A stretch of DNA of 12,667 nucleotides from Candidatus Bathyarchaeota archaeon (GTDB lineage Archaea; Thermoproteota; Bathyarchaeia; RBG-16-48-13; GCA-020355125), in the NCBI GenBank assembly GCA_030607815.1, contig JAUWJG010000017.1, positions 1 to 12,667 on the forward strand, in the 5' to 3' direction. The position numbers and the translations under genes are program-made. The notes under the pieces are model-generated. The model had not been told where the DNA came from. It searched no databases and was given only the letters and a program-made list of their open reading frames with translations. Positions 6,674-12,667 of this stretch are shown here, one piece after another. Numbering within the stretch: position 1 is the first letter of the stretch; each line of letters starts with the position of its first letter.

Positions 6674-6967
6674 TCAATTCGAATAGGGTACAAGATGTTC
6701 GGGGCGTACTATTAGACATCGAGTTTTATGACCTTCTTCAAGATGAATAACGTAAGCTGAACCTCTTTTCTCTTGAATGATACCAACTTTCCCTTGATAT
6801 CTAGCATGCGGCATCCCTTTATGGACGCTTGGATCAATTTTTAAGACCGTCTTATCCCCAAAATTATAAACGTGTAATAGTCTACCTAAAGGTTGCATTC
6901 CGCGGTTTCTAGGTCTTTTTGTTAAGATTTTTCTATGTCCTCTTCTAAAACCATGCGATCTAGCCAT
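6674..6967 (-). CDS. rpl21e: 50S ribosomal protein L21e
   Basis: This 97-residue basic protein begins with RSHGFRRGHRKILTKRPRNR and continues with VYNFGDKTVLKIDPSVHKGM, YQGKVGIIQEKRGSAYVI and a C-terminal RPEHLVPY, the full layout of archaeal/eukaryotic eL21, an SH3-like barrel on the large ribosomal subunit near the central protuberance. The length is standard. The start codon follows the pus10 stop after one base, so the two genes are translationally close, and the GGGGAAT at the end of pus10 may serve as its ribosome binding site. Confidence 0.95.
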   Translation of the reverse strand: MARSHGFRRGHRKILTKRPRNRGMQPLGRLLHVYNFGDKTVLKIDPSVHKGMPHARYQGKVGIIQEKRGSAYVIHLEEGHKTRCLIVRPEHLVPYSN

Positions 6968-6968
6968 T

Positions 6969-8300
6969 CTATAATTCCCCTATTTCAATACCTATAACAT
7001 CAATTTCTAAACATTTCGCAGAAATACCACATATTTCAGAAACACTTGGAGTTGTTCTCCCATCGTCTCCACTTAGCAATTCTTTGATATATAGTCCTCC
7101 TTGACAACGTATTATCATCTCAATACAATTCGATTTCAATCTTTTAAATTCTAGGTTATATACGCGTTTCTTCCGTAACTTAAGTGGACGACGATGCATG
7201 ACTCGAGAGGGAGTCATTTGATGAATTAATTTACCAATAAGCCCCTCTAGTACCTCATATATCAACTTTTCGGAAATATCCTGCTCAAACTCAACTAATA
7301 CCCTATAAACTTTAGTGGATTGTCCAGAACTTTTAAGCTTTTTAACAATTTCTTTTGAGGATAAATGTAAAGTATCTACTTCGATTTTACCATCTGCATT
7401 TTGATTAATTTCTTCTTCCAATTTTTCTAGATCAATTTTCCACATTTTAGGTTTCTTCACTTCAATTACAAAAGGTCGCCCTAAACCTAAAACTTTGGCA
7501 TCGATATCTTCCCTACCTGCAGCATGAAGTTTAGCAATCCTACCTTTAGTTTTTTTTAACAAAGGCTTAGAGATAAGTTCTTCAACAGAATCTTGATACA
7601 TTTTTCCGGTTCCAGCACAATTTGGACATCCTTCACCTTTACATTGACGACATAGCCATTTGGATTGCGGTATTCCTCTAACAAGTTTTCTGTATTTCCC
7701 AAAAATAAATAGAGGATTTGCCTCGAGAAGTATTATATTCATAAAAGGATCAACAAGCACTAAGATGTTTGGATGCTCAAAATCAACATTTTTCCCGATA
7801 ATCTTCATAATCCTTTTTCCAATTTCTCGACTAAGTTCATTGCGAATACTTTCACCCCATTTAAGTTTAAAATTTACCCGCAATTCATCCTCTTTTTCCT
7901 CAATTTTTGAAGATCCTTTTATCCCTATTAAAAAACTTTCTACCTCAAACTTTGATAATTTTTTAATAATTTGGTGAACTAGTTCATCTAACGATTTAAA
8001 AACATCTCCACAAAGATAGCATGAGTTCTCAGTCTCCTCAATAATTATTCCAGCGGATTTTAGGGTTGTAATAGCTAATTTTGAGAAGCCATGGTTCGCA
8101 GCATACTTAAGAATATTTTTACCTGAATCATCTCCTTCATGGATTCGTTTACTTCCTTCAATCACTAAGAGGAGTAAAATGGCTCTTCCGCGCGCCTCAT
8201 TTGAAAGCCCATGTCCCAACATAGCAAATTGTCTTCCAAGGCAATGATTGCATAAAGCACGTTCACGTAACAATAATTCAGCAGTTTCTATGATCTCCAA
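6969..8300 (-). CDS. pus10: tRNA pseudouridine synthase Pus10
   Basis: Archaeal Pus10 makes pseudouridine 55, and often 54, in the T loop of tRNA, replacing bacterial TruB. This 443-residue protein has the N-terminal zinc module, CNHC (17-20) with CYLC (94-97), within the THUMP-containing half; a second Cys cluster C217, C220, C225, C228; and the catalytic segment AAGREDIDAKVLGLGRPF starting at 260, where Asp265, by analogy with GRTD of TruA, is the probable nucleophile. C-terminal conserved segments include MHRRPLKLRKKRVY and GGLYIKELLSGDDGRT. It starts at TTG 8300, with GGTGA at 8310-8314 nine bases upstream. It lies 50 bases after srp54 and one base before rpl21e. The Cys cluster is usual in archaeal members. 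Confidence 0.93.
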   Translation of the reverse strand: MEIIETAELLLRERALCNHCLGRQFAMLGHGLSNEARGRAILLLLVIEGSKRIHEGDDSGKNILKYAANHGFSKLAITTLKSAGIIIEETENSCYLCGDVFKSLDELVHQIIKKLSKFEVESFLIGIKGSSKIEEKEDELRVNFKLKWGESIRNELSREIGKRIMKIIGKNVDFEHPNILVLVDPFMNIILLEANPLFIFGKYRKLVRGIPQSKWLCRQCKGEGCPNCAGTGKMYQDSVEELISKPLLKKTKGRIAKLHAAGREDIDAKVLGLGRPFVIEVKKPKMWKIDLEKLEEEINQNADGKIEVDTLHLSSKEIVKKLKSSGQSTKVYRVLVEFEQDISEKLIYEVLEGLIGKLIHQMTPSRVMHRRPLKLRKKRVYNLEFKRLKSNCIEMIIRCQGGLYIKELLSGDDGRTTPSVSEICGISAKCLEIDVIGIEIGEL

Positions 8301-8350
8301 TTCCTTAAGTCACCAGTGAATAATAAAATTTACACATGAAATGTAGTTTA

Positions 8351-10330
8351 TCAGGCTCTGTCAAACATCTTCTTTAACATAGGGGGGAGCCTCCTCGTTC
8401 CGATAGATTTCATAAGCTTTTTCATAGCATTATATTGTTTTATTAAATCCTTAACTTCTCTCTCAGTCGTTCCAGAACCCTTAGATATCCGCTTAATTCT
8501 TGACGATTTGAGAATCTTTGGATCCAGTTTCTCCTCTGTAGTCATCGATTGAATAATGTAACGCCACTTTTTTAACTTATGTTCAGCATTTTCTAAAGTG
8601 TCTTTGGGAAGTTTATAACCCATTCCTGGAATCATCTTCAAAATATGTCTTAGGGGACCCATACTTTTCATAGCTTCCATCTGTGAATACATATCATCTA
8701 ATGTGAATCGTCCTCTTAGAATAGCCTTAGTTTTCTTTTCAGGTAATGTGATTTCTGCTTCTTTTACCTTTTGAATCAAACCATTTATGTCGCCCATCCC
8801 GAGGAGTCTACCAACAAATCTCGATGGAACGAAGAGATCTAGATTTTCTAGCTTTTCACCAGTTCCAACAAATTTAATAGGAACACCAATTGAAGCTACT
8901 GCGGATAAGGCACCTCCGCCTCTTGCTGTACCATCAAGTTTTGTAATAAAAATAGAACCAATTTTCGTTGCTTCATGAAAAGCCTTAGCTTGGAGAGTTA
9001 CTTGTTGCCCAATTGTTGCATCAATAACTAGAATAATCTCGTTTGGATTAACAGTTTGGGTGATCTTTTTCATCTCTTGGATTAACTTCTTTTCACCCTT
9101 ATGTCTACCCGCTGTATCAATGATTATAACTTCATATCCTTCATTGGTGAAATCTTCAACTCCTTGAGCAACAATAGTTAAGACATCTTCTCCTCCTTCT
9201 TTGCCATATACTGGAACATGGATGTCTTTAGCTAACTGTTTTAATTGAGCAAAAGCGCCAAGTCTATAAGTATCTGCACAGATAAGGGCAGTTTTAAAGC
9301 CACGTTTTTGAAAATATCTAGCAATCTTAGCTGAACTTGTTGTATTCTGCACGATTATATTATTAGCAATAAAATTATGGTGATCCTTAATTGTGAGATC
9401 ATAAACATAGTCGATGGAATGATTACTTTTCTTATGAATATCTTTTATTTTGATCCAGTGGATATCAGTCTTTTGTTGAGTAATGTCATACAACGATGTT
9501 TTAAGGGGTTCTCTAATCGTTGCCTGTTCATATTTGATTTTTTCTTCTTCAGTAGAAAAAGAGCCAGTATCCGTTTTTTCACAGTTCAAAGGGATATTTT
9601 TCTGGATAATCGATGGAACCATCACATACTGACCAATTTTTAATTTGTCTGCTCTGACACGATTAATATTTCCTTTATTAAAAGTAAAAAAAGGGTGTTC
9701 AGGAGTTGTTATAATCTTAGGATTAGTAGTGGAGTCTAACAATACTTCATAAAGCTCTTTAGTTGCTTTTAATTTCCAAATCCATTCTACTGGTCTTTCT
9801 TCCATTTTCAATGTTTCTAGATTAATAGAATATGCTCTAAGATTTCTTGGTTGTAGAGCTATACCATCTTGAAGAATAATAGCAGTATCACAACAGCCAA
9901 TCTGTTCTTCAAATAACTTAGCTATAGTCATTACCGGCCAATTTACCATTGAAACTTTAGAGTTCCCAACGACACATTTACCACTTCCTTGAATTCCAAC
10001 AAGCATAAAAATATTTACTCTTCCAGGTTCAACTATAATTTTAGCCGGGGTCTTCCCCACGAATTTTGTTAGTTCTTCATAGATCACTTTTATTACATGA
10101 TCTCGTCTACTTATTCCAGGAGGTAACTTCTCTTTCAAGGTCCTCTCTTTAATTCGATTTGTTAAATCTAAGACAAGTTGGACATTCACATCAGCCTGAA
10201 GAAGAGCTCGTTGGAAATCCTTAACCAGTTCCTTAACAGCATTCTCATCAATTAGCGGAGTCTTAATAATTTTCCTGAGAGCATTTGTTAAGGAAGCACC
10301 GAGTTTCTCTAAGGCAGACATCGAGGTCAT
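8351..10330 (-). CDS. srp54: Signal recognition particle protein SRP54, with in-frame intein
   Basis: This 659-codon reading frame encodes SRP54 (about 448 residues after splicing) carrying a 211-residue intein. SRP54 binds SRP RNA, signal sequences and the receptor FtsY, and directs ribosomes to the membrane in a GTP-dependent way. Visible parts: N domain 1-95; P-loop GIQGSGK (112-118) completed by TTSSAK (330-335) after the intein; DTYR (353-356); DTAGRH (405-410); TKLDG (463-467); and the Met-rich M domain from about 545 with MGPLRHILKMIPGMG and the RNA-binding RIKRISKGSG. Splicing is required, because the intein separates Lys118 from Thr330 inside the nucleotide-binding loop. The start is ATG 10330 or, more like other archaeal SRP54 N-termini, ATG 10321 (MSALEKLG). 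Confidence 0.95.
   Translation of the reverse strand: MTSMSALEKLGASLTNALRKIIKTPLIDENAVKELVKDFQRALLQADVNVQLVLDLTNRIKERTLKEKLPPGISRRDHVIKVIYEELTKFVGKTPAKIIVEPGRVNIFMLVGIQGSGKCVVGNSKVSMVNWPVMTIAKLFEEQIGCCDTAIILQDGIALQPRNLRAYSINLETLKMEERPVEWIWKLKATKELYEVLLDSTTNPKIITTPEHPFFTFNKGNINRVRADKLKIGQYVMVPSIIQKNIPLNCEKTDTGSFSTEEEKIKYEQATIREPLKTSLYDITQQKTDIHWIKIKDIHKKSNHSIDYVYDLTIKDHHNFIANNIIVQNTTSSAKIARYFQKRGFKTALICADTYRLGAFAQLKQLAKDIHVPVYGKEGGEDVLTIVAQGVEDFTNEGYEVIIIDTAGRHKGEKKLIQEMKKITQTVNPNEIILVIDATIGQQVTLQAKAFHEATKIGSIFITKLDGTARGGGALSAVASIGVPIKFVGTGEKLENLDLFVPSRFVGRLLGMGDINGLIQKVKEAEITLPEKKTKAILRGRFTLDDMYSQMEAMKSMGPLRHILKMIPGMGYKLPKDTLENAEHKLKKWRYIIQSMTTEEKLDPKILKSSRIKRISKGSGTTEREVKDLIKQYNAMKKLMKSIGTRRLPPMLKKMFDRA
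9344..9976 (-). mobile_element. Mini-intein in the SRP54 P-loop (211 residues, Cys1 ... Gln-Asn/Thr+1)
   Basis: Residues 119-329 of the SRP54 precursor form an intein. Block A starts with Cys119 (CVVGNSKVSM). Block B is TTPEHPFF, with the TxxH pair Thr209/His212. The following RADKLKIGQYVMVP is the usual end of the N-terminal splicing half. Block F is VYDLTIKDHHNF (309-320), and block G ends NNIIVQN with Asn329 before Thr330. It lies between GSGK and TTSS of the P-loop. The linker between the two splicing halves (about 243-288) is short and shows no LAGLIDADG or HNH motif, so the homing endonuclease is absent and the element is probably no longer mobile. The penultimate residue is Gln where most inteins have His. 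Confidence 0.93.
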
Positions 10331-10362
10331 CCATCCATAACAAAATTAAATACATTATTTTC

Positions 10363-10370
10363 CTTTATAA
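10363..10370 (-). promoter_or_regulatory. srp54 promoter TATA box
   Basis: On the minus strand TTATAAAG lies 33 to 40 bases before ATG 10330. A transcription start near 10340 would give a leader of about 10 bases (or 19 to ATG 10321). Just upstream are the palindromes AACCGGTT (10369-10376) and CTACTAGTAG (10379-10388), and GAATAATTATTC (10398-10409) farther out; any could be a protein site but AT-rich palindromes are common here. The rest of 10331-10625 holds the hairpin and the sRNA listed separately. Confidence 0.5.
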
Positions 10371-10454
10371 CCGGTTTACTACTAGTAGAGCTAGAGTGAA
10401 TAATTATTCTTCATCTATACTAAGCGAAAGATGGTAATATAATCATTATTTTAA

Positions 10455-10472
10455 TTTAAGATGATTCTTAAA
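10455..10472. repeat. 7-bp perfect hairpin with 4-base loop between sRNA and srp54 promoter
   Basis: TTTAAGA (10455-10461) and TCTTAAA (10466-10472) flank a TGAT loop. On the minus strand it stands about 70 bases downstream of the C/D sRNA and could protect or end that transcript, but there is no T run after it. The role is inference. Confidence 0.4.
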
Positions 10473-10531
10473 GCTATATTGATTTAGATTTGCTGATTTA
10501 AACGAAAATAAGCTTTAAATAGTGAAAATGG

Positions 10532-10598
10532 TATTTGGGTTCAGGACTCATAGAATTCATCATCTTTCAAATCTTTTCTTGTCTTCATCAGCCAATAA
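10532..10598 (-). ncRNA. Box C/D sRNA, predicted guide for Cm34 of elongator tRNA-Met
   Basis: Read on the minus strand the layout is complete: box C CTGATGA (10585-10591), a 14-base guide, box D' TTGA (10567-10570), 3 bases, box C' ATGATGA (10557-10563), a 12-base guide ATTCTATGAGTC, and box D CTGA (10541-10544). The ends pair as TTGG with CCAA, extendable past one bulged A, as in a kink-turn RNA. The guide before box D is complementary to GACUCAUA, the anticodon-loop region of a tRNA with anticodon CAU; the fifth base upstream of box D is G and pairs with C34. Archaeal C/D RNAs guiding Cm34 of elongator tRNA-Met are known. Box C has C instead of a purine at its first position and D' has one mismatch. 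It starts about 28 bases after dys, so it may be processed from that transcript. Confidence 0.82.
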
Positions 10599-10625
10599 TT
10601 CATAGACTTAAAGGAGATTAATAAC

Positions 10626-11582
10626 CTATTTCTTTCGCTTATCGTTCAATTTTTCCAATGTTGCTGCAACAATTATTGGAAAGATTATAGTAGCATCACC
10701 AATTATTGATGCTAGATGATCTCCACTCTTAATTTTTTTCCAAGAAATAGATTCTTCTAATGGAGCACCACTAAGACTTCCCCCTTCAGGTCTATCAAGC
10801 GTCACTTGAATCGCGGCATCAACACCATCTCTTAAGATGTTTGCACCCAAGACATGATGTTTCGGAATACTTCCGCCAAGTATTATGACTCCGGATTTTT
10901 TTGATTGAAAAACTATGTCTGAAAGCCTAGTAAAATCCAGAAGGGGGTCAAGTTTGAATGTTTCCAACTGACTATATGTCCAAAGATGGAAACCCAGCAT
11001 TGAATCTAGGATTCCTGGAGAAAAGATGGATATATTGTGGATTGAAGCTTGTTTTAAAATTGAGTCTTTATCGTCTATTCTTTTTCCGATTTCATGTAGA
11101 AGATGATAAATAGATAGACTTTGTTTCTTGGACTTAGGTAAACTGTTTAAGAGATTGTATATCCATTTTTCTAAGTCTTCAAAGCCACTTTGGTCAATGT
11201 ATATGTCGCCAACTCTACCCAAATTTGCATCCCTAAGTTTCTCGTCACAAGCTAAGAAGGAACCTTGAATACTTTTATGGCCAAGGGAGTCGACTATATC
11301 GTGAACGATATTTGCACCACTCATTACAAGTGCATTTACATATTCACCTTCGACCAAATCACTTATTATTTTTTTTAGACCTCCGAGTACCATAGGCCCC
11401 GCTAGAGCAAGGAAGACAGTGTAATCAGGATCAAGGAACATTTCCGACATTATATTCACGGCTTTAGCTAGTTTACCAGCACCAAGAACCCCGGATTTTT
11501 CCATCTCATTCACTAAAGAACCAACAGTCATACCAGATTTTACTGTCATATGTTGGATGTATTTTTTTAAAATAATTCTCAT
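10626..11582 (-). CDS. dys: Deoxyhypusine synthase (or close DHS-like homolog)
   Basis: This 318-residue protein matches archaeal deoxyhypusine synthase, which moves the aminobutyl group of spermidine onto a lysine of initiation factor 5A using NAD. Seen: SGVLGAGKLAKAV (30-42), ALAGPMVLGGLKK (59-71), MSGANIVHDIVDSLGH (87-102), the active-site region GGSIPKHH (236-243) with Lys241 as the expected enzyme-imine lysine, then DRPEGGSLSGAPLEESISW (263-281). The last segment differs from the DGSDSGA of eukaryotic enzymes, so a DHS-like polyamine enzyme cannot be excluded, but the catalytic Lys is kept. ATG 11582 has GGAGG only one base before it, and the stop of a 12-codon leader ORF overlaps the start. 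IF5A is not in this window. Confidence 0.88.
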   Translation of the reverse strand: MRIILKKYIQHMTVKSGMTVGSLVNEMEKSGVLGAGKLAKAVNIMSEMFLDPDYTVFLALAGPMVLGGLKKIISDLVEGEYVNALVMSGANIVHDIVDSLGHKSIQGSFLACDEKLRDANLGRVGDIYIDQSGFEDLEKWIYNLLNSLPKSKKQSLSIYHLLHEIGKRIDDKDSILKQASIHNISIFSPGILDSMLGFHLWTYSQLETFKLDPLLDFTRLSDIVFQSKKSGVIILGGSIPKHHVLGANILRDGVDAAIQVTLDRPEGGSLSGAPLEESISWKKIKSGDHLASIIGDATIIFPIIVAATLEKLNDKRKK

Positions 11583-11617
11583 TCCTCCATGCCATTTTCA
11601 CAAACTGTTTTAAACAT
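11579..11617 (-). CDS. Possible 12-codon leader ORF overlapping the dys start
   Basis: ATG 11617 opens a 12-codon frame (MFKTVCENGMEE) whose TGA overlaps the dys ATG in the coupled form ATGA. GGTGA lies nine bases before this ATG. The only ribosome binding site for dys, GGAGG at 11584-11588, lies within the leader ORF and is too close to the dys ATG for normal initiation, which would make sense if dys is translated by ribosomes ending the leader. It may also be chance; nothing here proves that it is translated. Confidence 0.35.
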   Translation of the reverse strand: MFKTVCENGMEE

Positions 11618-11620
11618 TTC

Positions 11621-11633
11621 ACGGTTTCACCGT
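11621..11633. promoter_or_regulatory. Inverted repeat ACGGT-N3-ACCGT in the dys leader
   Basis: A perfect 5-bp stem with a 3-base loop stands four bases upstream of the leader ORF start and contains its GGTGA ribosome binding site on the minus strand. As RNA it could hide that site; as DNA it could be an operator. A TATA-like AT-rich stretch lies farther upstream at about 11670-11690. Confidence 0.35.
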
Positions 11634-11639
11634 CAATCT

Positions 11640-12430
11640 GACTAAATTCACTGTAAACTTATGAAGGTCTGTAAAATTTAAAATTATAGCAGACTTATTT
11701 ACGCTACATTTCAGACATGGGAGTGGATATAATACCGAGAGAGGGATAATCTCATTTCCTGAGAATATTAGAAGGTTTATCTAGGAACGTCTAGAACTCG
11801 CTACAAATCAATTAGCGTTCACATAATCAACGTGGTAAGGAGACTCCTAAATAAACACGCTTCCAAATGGTTGGGTGACCAAAAAGAATAGAAGAAAAAC
11901 CGAAAAAATGTTAATTATTCAAGTAATTTACAGGTTCTATTCAATTATAAAAAAGTTAAATGCATAAACTGAAGCCTAGATTCCGAGAGGGAATGGATTT
12001 AGCTAACTAGTACGAACGACCGATATACTGCGAATCTTATTCGGCTAGAAATGAAACCTAATCAGAAGAGGAAACAGGTCAAACTTGACATCCACGTAAA
12101 AATTGTCTTGAAGCAATATCAGCGGAGACGTAAACTAACAGAGATATCGTCAAGAATATCCTCACCAACAGCTCAACTCATCTACATGGAATCAAGGTAA
12201 GACTTATGGCAAGTCGGAAGAGTACAATCAATAATAGATAATTTAGCAGCTCGACTGAATTGTACACTCAATCTTGTTTGTATTGTACTAATTTAAATAA
12301 TCCCCGATAATAAAATAAAAAAGTGAAATTATACTACATCAATAATTATCATGAAAGGAAAACGACATGAAGTCCCACGTCGAGGTCTTAAAATAGAAAC
12401 ATTTTATCGGATAATGTAGATAATCTTGCA
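11640..12430. other. About 0.8 kb without a convincing intact gene
   Basis: I find no recognisable protein or standard RNA gene here. There are several short perfect inverted repeats: TCTCA/TGAGA (11751-11765), TCTAG/CTAGA (11780-11795), AGGAG/CTCCT around 11839-11849, ATTCC/GGAAT (11980-11994) and CGAAT/ATTCG (12031-12043). A TATA-like TTATAAAA lies near 11946. A 7-bp repeat GTACAAT (12222-12228) has inverted copies ATTGTAC at 12259-12265 and 12282-12288. The region could hold a structured RNA, a decayed gene or regulatory sequence; I cannot choose. Confidence 0.4.
12003..12293 (+). pseudogene. Possible decayed coding stretch, one internal stop
   Basis: One plus frame is open for 65 codons (12003-12197), stops at TAA 12198-12200, and continues for 31 more codons to TAA at 12294. 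An ATG at 12051 would give a basic 49-residue product with KRKQVKLDIHVKIVLKQYQR and RRKLTEISSRISSPTAQL, loosely like a helix-turn-helix, then after the stop QVGRVQSIIDNLAARLN. No ribosome binding site is seen and I recognise no family. A run of this length can occur by chance. Confidence 0.2.
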
Positions 12431-12436
12431 GATATC

Positions 12437-12477
12437 TTTAAATACTAACAAAAAACATTAAAAACGTTAATCGGAGG
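12437..12477 (+). promoter_or_regulatory. Promoter and strong ribosome binding site of the right-edge genes
   Basis: TTTAAATA at 12437-12444 is a good archaeal TATA box; transcription would start near 12467. GGAGG at 12473-12477 lies five bases before ATG 12483. This is the clearest promoter-plus-RBS pair in the window and indicates a real plus-strand transcript here. Confidence 0.6.
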
Positions 12478-12482
12478 AGTAA

Positions 12483-12647
12483 ATGTGCTACTTTGGAGGA
12501 ATCAAGTGTTTAGGGGGCATCGTTTTTATCTCCTCGGAAAAGCATAATATTAAATATCTAAACTTTTTTACAGCGATAAAACTTACCTCTAATTTTCTCG
12601 TATGTGATCGGCTTAATTTTGATATAATTTACCAGGGGATTCTATGA
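12483..12647 (+). CDS. Small 54-residue ORF of unknown function
   Basis: The frame from ATG 12483 encodes 54 residues, starting MCYFGGIKCLGGIVFISSEK and ending DIIYQGIL, with Cys at 2, 9 and 41 and an aromatic-rich middle. I recognise no family. Support comes from context: a TATA box and a GGAGG site at correct spacing, and a stop codon overlapping the next ATG as ATGA, typical of coupled genes. There is no clear membrane segment, although residues 8-17 are hydrophobic. Alternatively it is an untranslated leader of the next gene that happens to be open. Confidence 0.4.
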   Translation: MCYFGGIKCLGGIVFISSEKHNIKYLNFFTAIKLTSNFLVCDRLNFDIIYQGIL

Positions 12648-12667
12648 AGGACACTATAGTTGTGAAG
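12644..12667 (+). CDS. Start of a gene cut by the right edge
   Basis: ATG 12644 begins eight open codons (MKDTIVVK) before the sequence ends. AGGGGAT stands four bases upstream as a possible ribosome binding site, and the ATG overlaps the stop of the preceding small ORF. Eight residues are too few to name a product. Confidence 0.4.

Noticed and set aside
7660..7977. 105-codon plus-strand ORF opposite pus10
   Set aside because: Shadow of Pus10, which has all its conserved segments on the minus strand.
9377..9643. 88-codon plus-strand ORF opposite the intein
   Set aside because: Antisense shadow of the intein; no ribosome binding site and low-complexity hydrophobic content.
12060..12080. AGAGGAAACAGGTC as the GAGGAAAGTCC core of RNase P RNA
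   Set aside because: The match breaks after GAGGAAA, and the other conserved RNase P RNA elements were not found nearby.
11640..12430. tRNA, SRP RNA or CRISPR array in the gene-poor region
   Set aside because: No T-loop consensus with a matching acceptor stem, no SRP helix 8 motif, and no regularly spaced direct repeats were seen.

Overview
This window looks like archaeal chromosome, AT-rich, with very compact information-processing genes. The archaeal assignment rests on ribosomal protein L21e, RNA polymerase subunit Rpo4/RpoF, Pus10, SRP54, a geranylgeranyl reductase for isoprenoid lipids, deoxyhypusine synthase, a PAC2-type proteasome assembly chaperone, TATA-type promoters and Shine-Dalgarno sites of the GTGAT/GGTGA kind. 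An aKMT-like lysine methyltransferase hints at the TACK side of the archaea (for example Bathyarchaeia or Crenarchaeota), but that placement is inference only.

Layout. 1-1032 (minus): a PAC2-family protein cut by the left edge, overlapped by a small protein with twelve Cys in four exact C-x6-C-x6-C units. 1120-2918 (plus): aKMT-like methyltransferase, then geranylgeranyl reductase. 3038-3819: two divergent PadR-family regulators, paralogs of each other, back to back around a shared promoter region. 3887-4597 (plus): a TrmJ-type SPOUT tRNA methyltransferase. 4793-10330 (minus): a translation/transcription cluster read in the order srp54, pus10, rpl21e, rpoF, DUF655, ksgA. SRP54 is interrupted inside its GTPase P-loop by a 211-residue intein without an endonuclease domain. 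10331-10625: intergenic, holding the srp54 promoter, a hairpin, and a box C/D sRNA on the minus strand just downstream of dys. 10626-11582 (minus): deoxyhypusine synthase, preceded by a possible 12-codon leader ORF. 11640-12430: about 0.8 kb with no convincing intact gene, only small open stretches and short inverted repeats. 12437-12667 (plus): a good promoter and ribosome binding site, a 54-codon ORF, and the first codons of a gene that runs off the right edge.

How the parts relate. Most genes serve making or modifying the translation apparatus: rRNA dimethylation (KsgA), tRNA pseudouridine (Pus10), tRNA 2'-O-methylation (TrmJ and the C/D sRNA), ribosome (L21e), protein targeting (SRP54) and eIF5A hypusination (Dys). 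The guide next to box D of the sRNA pairs with the anticodon loop of a CAU tRNA and by the D+5 rule points at C34, the known archaeal Cm34 site of elongator tRNA-Met.

The strongest unusual items are the SRP54 P-loop intein, the twelve-cysteine helical protein, and the C/D sRNA. All functional calls come from reading the sequence and memory of families; no search was run.
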